From NBLH01 sp050296515 (GTDB lineage: Bacteria > Bacteroidota > Bacteroidia > Bacteroidales > NBLH01): a DNA stretch of 64,000 nt. The stretch lies in contig JBNKRJ010000008.1 of assembly GCA_050296515.1 (NCBI GenBank), positions 17,872 to 81,871 of the forward strand, read 5' to 3'. This document shows, in pieces, positions 9,865 through 18,655 of this stretch; position 1 is the first letter of the stretch, and every line of letters starts with the position of its first letter. The translations under genes and the position numbers were made by a program. Under the pieces are notes generated by a model. That model was not told where the DNA came from and did no database searches. It saw only the letters and a list, made by a program, of their open reading frames with translations.

Positions 9865-10250
9865 ATGACAATAAAGAATTCATCTCGCAGTGACTTTATT
9901 AAATTTGCATCGGTGACAGGTTTGGCTGTTACAGGGCTTTCAACATCCTGCATAAATGCAAAGTCGATATTTAAGAAACCTGAAAAAGAAAACCTGTGTT
10001 TTTGTTTCAGGGCGATTTGATTACAGATGGTAACCGGGGCCGGAACGATGACCCAAACCCTATTTTAGGACATGGCTACTGTTTTACTTTTTCAAGCCGG
10101 ATTGGTGCAGATTTTCCACAGTATGATTTTCATTTATAAAGCAGGGCTTTTGCGGAGATACGGTGGGCGATCTCGAAAAAAGGCAGTAAACGATATCTTG
10201 GATCTAAAAACCGGATGTGTTAAGCCTTTTGATCCGTGAATTATTAAACG
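9865..10250 (+). pseudogene. Multiply frameshifted SGNH/GDSL hydrolase pseudogene
   Basis: An ATG at 9865 starts a plausible export signal (SSRSDFIKFASV then GLSTSC), but the frame stops at 10019. In a second frame the sequence continues as QGDLITDGNRGRNDDPN and ILGHGYCFTFSSRIGADFPQ, the opening of a well-known SGNH hydrolase group whose motif is GDSITDGNRG. The serine codon has become leucine (GDL). Further on, pieces of the family reappear in other frames: TVGDLEKR near 10160 and LDLK followed after a shift by PDVLSLLI near 10200-10235. At least three frameshifts plus loss of the nucleophile make this clearly dead. It would once have been a deacetylase of the same glycan locus. Confidence 0.8.
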
Positions 10251-10299
10251 GGCCAAAATTATAAAACAAATTGTAGTTGATTTTAATGTGGTTTTAATT

Positions 10300-10344
10300 G
10301 ACAGGGCAATCGGGGTTAACTTTTTTCGATGAACAAATAATACA
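10300..10344 (+). repeat. 45-bp dispersed repeat core, copy 1
   Basis: These 45 bases match positions 31662-31706 on the opposite strand at 43 of 45 positions. The shared block begins GACAGGGCAATCGGG and ends GAACAAATAATACA. Both copies lie in non-coding DNA and both are followed by a hairpin. The rest of 10251-10588 shows no coding sequence that I can support. Confidence 0.7.
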
Positions 10345-10368
10345 TTTATCGTTCATTTGTAAAGAAAA

Positions 10369-10397
10369 ACATCGGATATTTTTAAAAGATCCGATGT
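10369..10397 (+). terminator. Hairpin ACATCGGAT / ATCCGATGT
   Basis: A perfect 9-bp stem (arms 10369-10377 and 10389-10397) surrounds an 11-base AT-rich loop. A run of T occurs a little further on, so it may act as an intrinsic terminator closing the upstream glycosidase operon. The T tract does not follow immediately, so the call is tentative. Confidence 0.4.
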
Positions 10398-10588
10398 TTA
10401 GTCATGGTTATTTTTTAAACCCGAATGCCCTAAAATGATTATTGCATTGGTTTTATCATGGCAGACAGGTTTGTTTACTCAGATCAATTTTCCTTTGGGT
10501 AGGCAGGGAATCATTTCAAAAGCCGATTTAATCAAAAATTAAAAAAGTATAATGAAGAACTATTCAATTTAAATCAAATAAAAATGTT

Positions 10589-12676
10589 ATGAAAATGTAT
10601 AAGATTCTAATCATCCTGATAATGTTAGTAGTCGACATGTCTGTTTATTCACAAGATGTTAACCGCTTTTTCCCAGAAAGAGAATTGATTACCACAGGCA
10701 TATATTATTATCCAGAGCATTGGGACGAAAGTCAATGGGGCCGTGATATTAAGAAAATTGCAGATATGGGGTTCGAGTTCGTACACCTTGCCGAGTTTGC
10801 CTGGTTTAAAATGGAACCTACAGAGGGGAAATATGATTTTACATGGCTGGACAAGGTGGTCGATCTTTGTGTCAAAAATAACCTGAAGGTGGTTTTGTGT
10901 ACCCCATCTGCCACAACACCAGCATGGATGCGGGTAAACTATCCTGAAACATTTAGAATGGATGGGCATTACATTCGTGGCGAAAATGGGACTCGTGGGT
11001 TAAATTCTATCACAAATTCAAAATACCGCATGTTTGTGGAAAAAATTGTAACAGAGCTTGCCAAACGTTATGGAAAAAATAAAAATGTAACAGGTTGGCA
11101 AATTGATAACGAGCCTCCGGCAATTGATGACTATAGCCTTTCTTCGCAAGAAGCATTTAGAAAATGGTTGAAGGATAAATACGGCACAACTGATGCATTA
11201 AACGCAGCCTGGGGAACAGCATTCTGGAGCCAGTGGTACAATAGCTTCGATGAGGTTATTATTCCTAACACTAATTTAGTTGGCTGGTGGGGCAACAACC
11301 CTCATGGCCTGCTCGATTTTAAACGTTATCTGGCTGATAGCCAGGCCGGTTTTCTTGATTTACAAGCGAGTATACTCCGAAAGTATATTTCTAATAATCA
11401 ATACATTACAACGAATTATACTGCAAAGTGCATCAGTTCCGATCCACGACGGACAACAAAACTCGATTTTGCTGCCTATACAGCATATCCCAATGGAGGG
11501 AGTGCAAATATTGGCTCAAAAGGTTTTCGTTTAGGAGACAGCAAAGTAATACTTTTTGCTTCAGAGTATTATAAGTCAACAGGAGGCGTTACAGGAGTGA
11601 TGGAAATACAGCCCGGCCCTGTGAACTGGGGCAACTATAACCCCCTTCTTTTGCCTGGTACTGTGCGCATGTGGCTATACCACGCTTTTGCCGCAGGGGG
11701 CAAATTGGCCTGTTCCTATCGTTTTCGCCAGATATTGTATAGTTGCGAACAATACCATTCCGGCATTATAAAAACCGATGGGGTGACTCCTTCGCAAGGT
11801 GGCGACGAGTACATTGAGTTTATGAAAGAGATAAAAAAACTCCGCGAACTGTACAAGCCAGGGGCCAAAATGCCCGAAAAGCTGGCCGCCCGGTCAACGG
11901 CCATCCTTTGGGACCTTGAAAACTACTGGAGCCTCGACAGGCAAAAGCAAACCTTCCAGTGGGATGTTTGGGGTTACCCTATCAAGTTCATGGAAATGGC
12001 AAAATCCCTGGGGGCGCCTGTGGATGTTATCCCGGAAACAGCGGATTTTTCGAAATACAACTTTTTGATAGTACCAGCTTATGAATTGGCCGACAAGGAC
12101 TTGATAAAAAAATGGCAGGACTATGCAGCCAACGGGGGAAACTTGATTATTACCTGCCGCACAGCGATAAAAAACCGCTTGGGGCATTTCTGGGAAGCAG
12201 AACAAGCCGCACCAATATCAGATCTTATAGGGGCCCATGTGAAAGCAACCGATATGCTTTCGAATTATGACAAAGGCGAAATATTGATGAACTCTACCCT
12301 TTATAATTGGAACAATTGGGCCGATTTGCTTGATACTGATAAAAATACAGAAGTACTTGCAACATACAATAACCAATTTTACAAAGGTAAAGCCGCTATA
12401 GTAAAGCATAAAATTGGCAAAGGATCCGTCACCTACATTGGTGTAGATACAGACGATTCAAAACTGGAAAAGAATGTGTTGCGCAGTGTATATATTAAAG
12501 CCGGGGTAACAACAGAAAATTATCCGGATGGTATTTATGTTTATTGGCGGGATGGTTTTAATGTTGCAGTGAATTATTCATCTGATGAATATCAAATAAA
12601 TTTAGCTGAAAATGCTGAAGTTCTTGTAGGTGAAAAAGTTTTGAAACCGGCAGGTGTAGTGGTTTGGAGTGAGTGA
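10589..12676 (+). CDS. GH42 beta-galactosidase, secreted (695 aa)
   Basis: A signal peptide (core IILIMLVVDMSVYS, cleavage near SQD) leads into a GH42 TIM barrel beginning GIYYYPEHWDESQWGRDI. The acid/base is E175 in GWQIDNEP and the nucleophile is E326 in LFASEYY. The central trimerisation/Rossmann-like domain (about 430-610) and a short C-terminal beta domain follow. GH42 enzymes release galactose from beta-1,4 or beta-1,3/1,6 galactans and galacto-oligosaccharides, and this one has an export signal, so it would work in the periplasm. It is separated from the upstream glycosidases by a pseudogene and a repeat, so it probably has its own promoter. A repeat of family R2 begins 44 bp after its stop. 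Confidence 0.93.
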   Translation: MKMYKILIILIMLVVDMSVYSQDVNRFFPERELITTGIYYYPEHWDESQWGRDIKKIADMGFEFVHLAEFAWFKMEPTEGKYDFTWLDKVVDLCVKNNLKVVLCTPSATTPAWMRVNYPETFRMDGHYIRGENGTRGLNSITNSKYRMFVEKIVTELAKRYGKNKNVTGWQIDNEPPAIDDYSLSSQEAFRKWLKDKYGTTDALNAAWGTAFWSQWYNSFDEVIIPNTNLVGWWGNNPHGLLDFKRYLADSQAGFLDLQASILRKYISNNQYITTNYTAKCISSDPRRTTKLDFAAYTAYPNGGSANIGSKGFRLGDSKVILFASEYYKSTGGVTGVMEIQPGPVNWGNYNPLLLPGTVRMWLYHAFAAGGKLACSYRFRQILYSCEQYHSGIIKTDGVTPSQGGDEYIEFMKEIKKLRELYKPGAKMPEKLAARSTAILWDLENYWSLDRQKQTFQWDVWGYPIKFMEMAKSLGAPVDVIPETADFSKYNFLIVPAYELADKDLIKKWQDYAANGGNLIITCRTAIKNRLGHFWEAEQAAPISDLIGAHVKATDMLSNYDKGEILMNSTLYNWNNWADLLDTDKNTEVLATYNNQFYKGKAAIVKHKIGKGSVTYIGVDTDDSKLEKNVLRSVYIKAGVTTENYPDGIYVYWRDGFNVAVNYSSDEYQINLAENAEVLVGEKVLKPAGVVVWSE

Positions 12677-12720
12677 ATATTGGCATATCAAAGGTATACG
12701 ATTTCTCTGACAAATTGGAA

Positions 12721-12868
12721 TTAACGAAGTGATCTCATGAGCGAAGCGAATAATCGCTCTACAAAAGAATATGTTTAACCTTGCGAAGCAAGCTCATAAA
12801 CTCCATATAAATAGTTTAAGAAAAGTGATTAAATATCAATTACTTAACTAGAGTTTAAACAAGTGAAA
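12721..12868 (+). repeat. Dispersed repeat R2, copy A
   Basis: About 148 bp shared with 14234-14388, 23346-23498 and (internally deleted) 23526-23624. The unit starts near TTAACGAAGTG and ends AAACAAGTGAAA. It contains hairpin-forming parts: CTTGC GAA GCAAG, and GAGCGA paired with TCGCTC in this copy. ATGAGC near its left part can pair with GCTCAT near its middle. It carries no coding frame. It lies between the GH42 gene and araR. Confidence 0.85.
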
Positions 12869-12884
12869 CAGATGCGCTAAAAAT

Positions 12885-12903
12885 AAGCGTTTCTTATACG
12901 TTT
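12885..12903 (+). promoter_or_regulatory. Candidate AraR operator 1
   Basis: AAGCGTTTCTTATACGTTT is an imperfect 19-bp palindrome of the form AA-CGTA/TACG-TT. A related 19-mer lies at 12939-12957, and one on the opposite strand lies in front of the symporter at 14512-14530. The placement upstream of the araR ATG suggests autoregulation. Assignment to AraR is inferred. Confidence 0.5.
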
Positions 12904-12938
12904 ATTAATTTTTTGTCGTATATTGCAGTGCAAAGAAG

Positions 12939-12957
12939 AAGCGTATTTTTTACATTT
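12939..12957 (+). promoter_or_regulatory. Candidate AraR operator 2
   Basis: AAGCGTATTTTTTACATTT is the exact reverse complement of 14512-14530, upstream of the symporter, with further flanking identity. It lies 27 bp before the ATG at 12985, which argues that the araR coding region starts at 12985 and not at the upstream in-frame TTG at 12913. Confidence 0.6.
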
Positions 12958-12984
12958 AAAAAAGAGGATGTTTTGTCTTGTAAG

Positions 12985-13677
12985 ATGAATTACGAAGCAG
13001 ATGGAGTTAAGGAATTAATTGCTATAGACTGTATAATATTTGGTTTTGATGATGAGGGATTAAAACTTTTATGTATAAAAAGGATTTTTGAACCTGCAAA
13101 AGATCAATGGTCCTTAGTTGGGAGTTTTATAAAAAAAGATGAAAGTTTAGATGATGCTGCTAAACGTATTCTTTATAAATTAACAGGTTTGAAAGATGTG
13201 TATTTAGAACAACTCTATGCACATGGTGATGTTAATAGAGATTCAGGAGCCAGAGTCATATCTATTTCCTATTTTGCATTGATCAATATTCAGGAGCAAA
13301 ATCATGAATTGGTTAAAGAATATGGGGCCGAATGGATTTCTGTTTCAAAATTGCCTGAACTTGTTTTTGATCATAACACAATGGTTCAAATGGCACTGAA
13401 GAAATTAAGACAGGAGGCAAAAACAAAACCTTTAGGGTTTGAGCTACTTCCTGAAAAATTCACATTACCAAGGCTACATCAGTTGTATGAAGCTATTTAT
13501 CAAAAGAAGATAGACAATAGAAATTTCAGAAAAAGCATGCTTAGTTTCGATGTTCTTCAGAAGTTAGAAGAAAAGGAAAAAGGATCCTCGAAGAAAGGCG
13601 CTCATTTTTATAAGTTTAATGTTGAAAAGTATAAACAACTAACAGAGAATGGCAATTATTTTAGTGTTATTATTTAA
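12985..13677 (+). CDS. araR: Nudix-family arabinose regulator AraR (230 aa)
   Basis: The protein has an N-terminal Nudix-like domain (about 1-140) and a C-terminal winged helix, with the family signature LGFELLPEKFTLPRLHQLYEAI and a following NRNFRKSM segment. The Nudix box is degenerate: GSFIKKDESLDDAAKRIL lacks the REVxEE catalytic acids, as expected for a sensor domain. A regulator of this NrtR/AraR type controls L-arabinose use in Bacteroides thetaiotaomicron and responds to arabinose. Here it stands upstream of araA, araD, araB and a sugar symporter, which fixes its likely role. I chose the ATG at 12985 because candidate operators lie upstream of it; an in-frame TTG at 12913 would add 24 residues unlike the family. 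Confidence 0.9.
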   Translation: MNYEADGVKELIAIDCIIFGFDDEGLKLLCIKRIFEPAKDQWSLVGSFIKKDESLDDAAKRILYKLTGLKDVYLEQLYAHGDVNRDSGARVISISYFALINIQEQNHELVKEYGAEWISVSKLPELVFDHNTMVQMALKKLRQEAKTKPLGFELLPEKFTLPRLHQLYEAIYQKKIDNRNFRKSMLSFDVLQKLEEKEKGSSKKGAHFYKFNVEKYKQLTENGNYFSVII

Positions 13678-14010
13678 ATTTTGCTAAATTATTTTTATAA
13701 TTTATTGATTTGTGAAATCAATTTGTCGGAAAGATATAACTTTTTATGAATGGAGTTAACACATCAACAAACCTTTTGAATCAATGATATCAGTGAAATA
13801 GAATAAAACCATTCATTCAAAAGTTGTTTAGATAACTACCTGTTTTCTATTAAGTTTTAGTAGACAAGTTACTATTGAGAGAAATAACATAGGATTACAT
13901 TTATAATCTAAAAAGTATAAAATAATTTTATTAACTTAAAAGTGATTATTTGATATGAATTGTGGTGGTTTTAGCCTCCTCATGCTTCTAAAGCGATAAA
14001 TTATTTGTAA
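13678..14010. other. Non-coding stretch after araR
   Basis: No gene, strong hairpin or known site is visible in these AT-rich bases. They separate araR from a repeat cluster that fills 14011-14388 and from the symporter promoter region. Confidence 0.5.
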
Positions 14011-14140
14011 AATGAAACATCCATGATTAATTTTAATCACACACGAGCATGATTATTAGCAGAAACTGTCTGACAGCATGTGAGTTGAGTTTAGTGGATG
14101 TTCCATCTGACAAATTGAAGCAATAAAAAATAAACAGATG
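14011..14140 (+). repeat. Dispersed repeat R0, copy 1
   Basis: About 130 bp related to 21875-22003 and, more weakly, to 58880-58966. The outer arms GAAACATCCA and TGGATGTTCC can pair and enclose 60-80 variable bases that include CACACGAGCATGA. The right end reads AAACAGATGAAAC. The copy at 21875 has the same layout and ends on the galM start codon. Confidence 0.75.
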
Positions 14141-14223
14141 AAACTCTCATTCCGCGTGCCGCTGAAGCTTTAGCGGAGGCGCAGGGGGGATTAGCTTACG
14201 CTGAACCCTTCGGGGGGGGGGGG
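14139..14223 (+). repeat. Dispersed repeat R1 with a 12-G run, copy 1
   Basis: The block CTCATTCCGCGTGCCGCTG and what follows are also present at 23257-23339. It contains a near-perfect palindrome (CCGCT-GAAGCTTT-AGCGG). In the other copy it ends with an AACCC-TTCG-GGGTT terminator hairpin. Here that end is replaced by a run of twelve G (14212-14223), either slippage or an assembly problem. Confidence 0.75.
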
Positions 14224-14233
14224 TATAAAGAAA

Positions 14234-14388
14234 ATTAACTAAACGAAGTGTTCTCATGAGCAAAGCGAATAATCGCTCTACAAAAGAATATGTTTAATCT
14301 TGCGAAGCAAGCTCATGAACTCCATATAAATAGCTTAAGAAAAGTGAATAAATATCAATTACTTAACTAAAATTTAAACAAGTGAAAA
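14234..14388 (+). repeat. Dispersed repeat R2, copy B
   Basis: Full-length copy of the R2 unit, beginning near ACTAAACGAAGTG and ending AAACAAGTGAAA. It follows directly after R1, the same order as at 23257-23498, so the modules R1+R2 seem to move or be kept together. Confidence 0.85.
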
Positions 14389-14511
14389 ACTGGAGCCCAT
14401 GAATAGACAAGGTTAGAACTCGTGTCGGTTAAAACAAAGCAATTACTGTGACACAGGAAAGTAATTAGCTTTCTCGTTGTATAAAGCTAACTAGTAAGTA
14501 CATGTATTTTT

Positions 14512-14530
14512 AAATGTAAAAAATACGCTT
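14512..14530 (-). promoter_or_regulatory. Candidate AraR operator 3, upstream of the symporter
   Basis: On the plus strand AAATGTAAAAAATACGCTT, the exact reverse complement of the site at 12939-12957, with matching bases continuing on both sides. It ends 47 bp before the symporter start codon, a position suited to control of the transport and catabolic operon. Confidence 0.6.
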
Positions 14531-14577
14531 AATCTACTGATAAACTAATATCAAAAACATTATTTAGACTTAGGAAT

Positions 14578-16296
14578 ATGGAAATTTTAGATTGGGTAAT
14601 AATTGTGGCATTCTCACTTGTTTTAGTGGGAATAATAATTTGGGTATTCAAACAAAAACAGGATACCTCCGGAGACTACTTTTTAGCAGGCAGAGATGCA
14701 ACCTGGCTGGCAATTGGGGCCTCAATTTTTGCATCCAACATTGGTTCAGAACACTTAATTGGCCTGGCAGGGGCTGGTGCCTCCAGCGGAATGGCAATGG
14801 CACATTGGGAAATACAGGGATGGATGATATTGATTTTGGGATGGGTCTTTGTACCTTTTTACACCCGGAGTATGGTTTATACCATGCCCGAATTTATGGA
14901 AAAAAGATACAACAAAGAGTCCAGATCAATACTATCTATTATATCGTTGATTAGTTATGTTTTAACAAAGGTTGCTGTAACAGTTTATGCCGGAGGACTG
15001 GTTTTTAAAGAAGTTTTTGGTATAGAAAGTATGTGGGGCATTGATTTCTTTTGGATTTCAGCCATAGGACTTGTTCTGCTTACAGCAATTTATACTATAG
15101 TTGGTGGAATGAAATCCGTGCTTTATACTTCTGTTCTTCAAACCCCAATTCTCTTATTAGGTTCTTTAATAATAGTTGTTCTTGGATTAAGAGCTTTAGG
15201 AGGATGGGATGAATTAATGTCCATTACAGGAGTAGTTAAAGTCAACGAATATGGAGATACAATGCTCAACTTAATTAGAAGCAACCAGGATGAAGATTTT
15301 CCATGGCTGGGAGTGCTTATAGGTTCAGCCGTAATTGGATTTTGGTATTGGTGTACAGATCAATACATTGTACAAAGAGTTCTATCAGGTAAAAATGAAA
15401 GAGAAGCAAGAAGAGGTGCCATCTTTGGAGCCTATTTAAAATTAACCCCTGTGTTCCTATTTATGATCCCGGGTATGATAGCATTTGCATTGGCTCAAAA
15501 AGGAGTAGTTATCAATGGTGAGGTATTTTCATTGTCAAGTGCTGATGCAGCATTCCCTACTCTGGTTGCAAAATTACTTCCAGCAGGGGTAAAAGGACTG
15601 GTGGTTTGTGGTATTTTGGCTGCATTAATGAGTTCATTAGCATCTCTGTTTAATTCTTCGTCTATGTTGTTTACTATTGATTTTTATAAACGGTACCGAC
15701 CAGATGCAACCGAAAAAAGGTTGTTGTATATTGGACGTGTCGCAACAGTTGTAGTTGTTGTTCTTGGTATTTTATGGATTCCAATAATGAGGAGTATTGG
15801 TAACGTTTTATATAAATACTTGCAGGATGTACAATCCATTTTATCACCGGGAATTGCAGCAGCATTTCTACTTGGAGTGCTCTCTACCAGACCAACACCT
15901 AAAGGTGGAATGTGGGGAATGATTTCCGGGTTTATTATTGGAATTGTCCGTCTTGGGGCCAGGGTTTATTATTCCACGGTTGCTGGTGATGCTGGCTATG
16001 AAAATGTGAAACTGTGGGCAGCAGATCATGGGGTGAACAATTACTTTTATCAACTTTTTTACGAAGTAAACTGGCTGTTTTTTAGTGGAGGAATGTTGGT
16101 TTTAAGTATTTTGGTAATAATGATAGTAAGTAAATTTACGAAACCCGCACCAGCAGCTCAAATTGTAGGTTTAACGTTTAGTTCGGCAACAAGGGAGCAA
16201 AGACTGGCGACAAGACAAAGCTGGACCAAATGGGATTTGTTTAATACACTTATAATTATCGGGTTAACAATAGCTTTCTACATTTTCTTCTGGTAA
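14578..16296 (+). CDS. Sodium:solute symporter (SSS family), probable L-arabinose importer (572 aa)
   Basis: A polytopic inner-membrane protein with about 14 hydrophobic segments and the SGLT-like N-terminal signature: GDYFLAGRDATWLAIGASIF, then ASNIGSEHLIGLAGAGA. The conserved GVLSTRPTPKGG segment is near residue 440. The family uses the sodium gradient to bring in sugars. Its place directly upstream of araA-araD-araB, and the candidate AraR site in front of it, point to L-arabinose as the substrate. The next gene starts 54 bp downstream, so an operon is likely. Transport specificity is inferred from context only; family assignment is secure. Confidence 0.9.
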   Translation: MEILDWVIIVAFSLVLVGIIIWVFKQKQDTSGDYFLAGRDATWLAIGASIFASNIGSEHLIGLAGAGASSGMAMAHWEIQGWMILILGWVFVPFYTRSMVYTMPEFMEKRYNKESRSILSIISLISYVLTKVAVTVYAGGLVFKEVFGIESMWGIDFFWISAIGLVLLTAIYTIVGGMKSVLYTSVLQTPILLLGSLIIVVLGLRALGGWDELMSITGVVKVNEYGDTMLNLIRSNQDEDFPWLGVLIGSAVIGFWYWCTDQYIVQRVLSGKNEREARRGAIFGAYLKLTPVFLFMIPGMIAFALAQKGVVINGEVFSLSSADAAFPTLVAKLLPAGVKGLVVCGILAALMSSLASLFNSSSMLFTIDFYKRYRPDATEKRLLYIGRVATVVVVVLGILWIPIMRSIGNVLYKYLQDVQSILSPGIAAAFLLGVLSTRPTPKGGMWGMISGFIIGIVRLGARVYYSTVAGDAGYENVKLWAADHGVNNYFYQLFYEVNWLFFSGGMLVLSILVIMIVSKFTKPAPAAQIVGLTFSSATREQRLATRQSWTKWDLFNTLIIIGLTIAFYIFFW

Positions 16297-16350
16297 GTCG
16301 ATAGTCAATAATTAAAAAATAGGATTTACTAATAATAAATAAGCTTAAAA

Positions 16351-17862
16351 ATGAACAATTCAGAAAAATATCAGATATGGTTTATTACAGGAAGCCAGCA
16401 TTTATATGGTCCTGACACTTTAAAAATGGTTGATGAAGATTCTTCTACAATTGTTGAAGGATTAAATGCAAGTAGCAAATTACCTGTTAAGTTAGTTTTT
16501 AAACCGGTTGTTAAAACCCCGGAGGAGATATTGAACATTTGTGTTGAGGCAAATTCCGACAAAAACTGTATCGGGATTATCACTTGGATGCATACCTTTT
16601 CGCCTGCTAAAATGTGGATTGCTGGGTTGAAAGTACTCAATAAACCTTATATGCATCTACATACCCAGTTTAACAGAGATCTTCCGTGGGATAAGATTGA
16701 CATGGACTACATGAATGCTCACCAAAGTGCCCACGGAGGGAGAGAGTTTGGGTTTATTAATTCACGAATGCGAAAAAATAGAAAAGTCGTAGTTGGTCAC
16801 TGGAAAGATGAAAATGTTCAAAACCAGGTAGCACTTTGGTGCAGAACGGCAATAGGATGGGCAGATTCACAAGGTCTCAAAGTTGCACGTTTTGGTGATA
16901 ATATGCGCAATGTTGCCGTTACTGAAGGCGATAAAGTTGAAGCACAAATCAAATTCGGATGGGAAATACATGCTTATGGCATAGGTGATTTAGTAGCGTA
17001 TGTTGATAAAGTTCTTGATGAGGAAGTAGATACTCTTTACAAAGAATATGAGGCTCTTTACCAGGTTGCTGAAAACTGTAAACCTGGAGGAGAATACTAT
17101 GAAAATGTCAGGGTTCAGGCACGTTATGAGATTGCTATGAAACGTTTTATGGAAGATGGTAATTTTAAGGCAATTACTACCAACTTTGAAAACTTAACTG
17201 GGTTGTCACAATTGCCAGGACTGGCCTCACAGCGTTTGATGGCGGCTGGTTATGGTTTTGGCGCCGAAGGTGATTGGAAACAAGCAGCTTTACTTCGTAT
17301 CATAAAAACGATGTCTGCGGGAATGAAAGGGGGGAGTACTTTTATGGAGGATTATACTTACCATCTTGATCCTGCTAATGAAGGAGTTTTAGGCGCACAT
17401 ATGCTGGAAATTTGTCCGTCCATTGCAGCCGCGAAACCCCGTTTAGAAGTCCATCCACTAGGAATTGGAGGAAAAGACGCTCCGGCACGGTTAATTTTTG
17501 AAAGTGCCCCCGGTGACGCAATGAATGTTACCCTAATTGACATGGGAAACCGGTTTAGGCTAATTGTAAATACCCTGGATGTAATTGAACCTTTGGCAGC
17601 ATTGCCTAAGTTACCAGTAGCTTCTGCATTTTGGAAAACACATCCTAATTTGGCTGACGGTGCTGCTGCCTGGATTTATGCAGGAGGAACCCACCATTCA
17701 GCATTTACTTTGGCATTAACCCCTGAATACATTGAAAATTTTGCTGAACTGGCAGATGTTGAATTTGTTATTATTGATAAAAACACGAATGTTTCTAGCT
17801 TTAAGAAAGAACTTAGGTGGAACGACATCTATTACATGCTTTCAAACGGATTAAAATCATAA
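16351..17862 (+). CDS. araA: L-arabinose isomerase (503 aa)
   Basis: Cytoplasmic enzyme that converts L-arabinose to L-ribulose, the first catabolic step. The N-terminus (YQIWFITGSQHLYGPD) and the body are typical for AraA. The four metal-binding/catalytic residues are visible at the usual places: E306 in GAEGDWK, E333 in FMEDYTYH, H350 in GAHMLEICP and the HH pair at 448-449 in GGTHHSAFT. The length is normal. It lies 54 bp after the symporter and 6 bp before araD. Confidence 0.97.
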   Translation: MNNSEKYQIWFITGSQHLYGPDTLKMVDEDSSTIVEGLNASSKLPVKLVFKPVVKTPEEILNICVEANSDKNCIGIITWMHTFSPAKMWIAGLKVLNKPYMHLHTQFNRDLPWDKIDMDYMNAHQSAHGGREFGFINSRMRKNRKVVVGHWKDENVQNQVALWCRTAIGWADSQGLKVARFGDNMRNVAVTEGDKVEAQIKFGWEIHAYGIGDLVAYVDKVLDEEVDTLYKEYEALYQVAENCKPGGEYYENVRVQARYEIAMKRFMEDGNFKAITTNFENLTGLSQLPGLASQRLMAAGYGFGAEGDWKQAALLRIIKTMSAGMKGGSTFMEDYTYHLDPANEGVLGAHMLEICPSIAAAKPRLEVHPLGIGGKDAPARLIFESAPGDAMNVTLIDMGNRFRLIVNTLDVIEPLAALPKLPVASAFWKTHPNLADGAAAWIYAGGTHHSAFTLALTPEYIENFAELADVEFVIIDKNTNVSSFKKELRWNDIYYMLSNGLKS

Positions 17863-17868
17863 CAAAAA

Positions 17869-18552
17869 ATGCTTGAGCAACTAAAAGAAGAAGTATTAGA
17901 AGCAAATCTTAGCCTTGTAAAACACAATTTAGTGATTTTTACCTGGGGAAATGTAAGTGGTATAGAAAGGAGGCAGGGTCTGGTGGTGATAAAGCCCAGC
18001 GGCCTTGCATACACTGATATGAAGGCTGATGATATGGTAGTTCTTGATTTGAATGGAAATGTTGTTGAAGGTAACCTAAAACCTTCCTCTGATACCCCAA
18101 CCCACCTGGTTTTATACAACAAGTTTAAAGATATAGGGGGCATTGTTCATACCCATAGTGAATGGGCCACCAGTTGGGCCCAGGCCGGGAGGTCGATCCC
18201 GGCTTATGGGACTACTCATGCTGATTATTTTTATGGAGAGATACCTTGCACCAGAAAGCTTACGGAAGAAGAAGTAAATTCTGCTTACGAAGAAAATACC
18301 GGGCATGTAATTGTTGAAACCTTTAAAAATAAGGACTATAATGCTGTTCCCGGAGTTATTTTAGATGGTCATGCACCTTTTACCTGGGGTAAAAACCCGG
18401 CGGAAGCAGTTCATAATTCTGTAGTTTTGGAAGAAGTTGCAAAAATGGCCTTTAGAAACGAGATGCTGGGCAATAAAAATCCTCTTGAAGATTATTTGTT
18501 GAATAAGCATTACTATCGTAAACACGGGAAAAATGCCTACTATGGACAATGA
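17869..18552 (+). CDS. araD: L-ribulose-5-phosphate 4-epimerase (227 aa)
   Basis: Class II aldolase/epimerase that turns L-ribulose 5-phosphate into D-xylulose 5-phosphate, the last step of the arabinose pathway. The metal-binding histidines are visible in IVHTHSEWATSWAQ and in LDGHAPFTWG; TTHADYFYGEIPCTR and the GNVSGI and KPSGLAY motifs are also typical. The length fits the family. It starts 6 bp after araA, so the two are likely translated from one message. No oddity was seen. Confidence 0.96.
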   Translation: MLEQLKEEVLEANLSLVKHNLVIFTWGNVSGIERRQGLVVIKPSGLAYTDMKADDMVVLDLNGNVVEGNLKPSSDTPTHLVLYNKFKDIGGIVHTHSEWATSWAQAGRSIPAYGTTHADYFYGEIPCTRKLTEEEVNSAYEENTGHVIVETFKNKDYNAVPGVILDGHAPFTWGKNPAEAVHNSVVLEEVAKMAFRNEMLGNKNPLEDYLLNKHYYRKHGKNAYYGQ

Positions 18553-18655
18553 ATTAAATTACAATAGGCTGAATATTAGATGATTATGTTTAATCTTTTT
18601 TGAATGATAGTTACTGGAAATTGAAGGCTGAGAATACTGAAAAAAACAAAAAACT

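Noticed and set aside
12913..12984. N-terminal extension of araR starting at TTG 12913
   Set aside because: The extra 24 residues do not fit the family, and a conserved operator-like site lies inside this stretch, so the ATG at 12985 is preferred.
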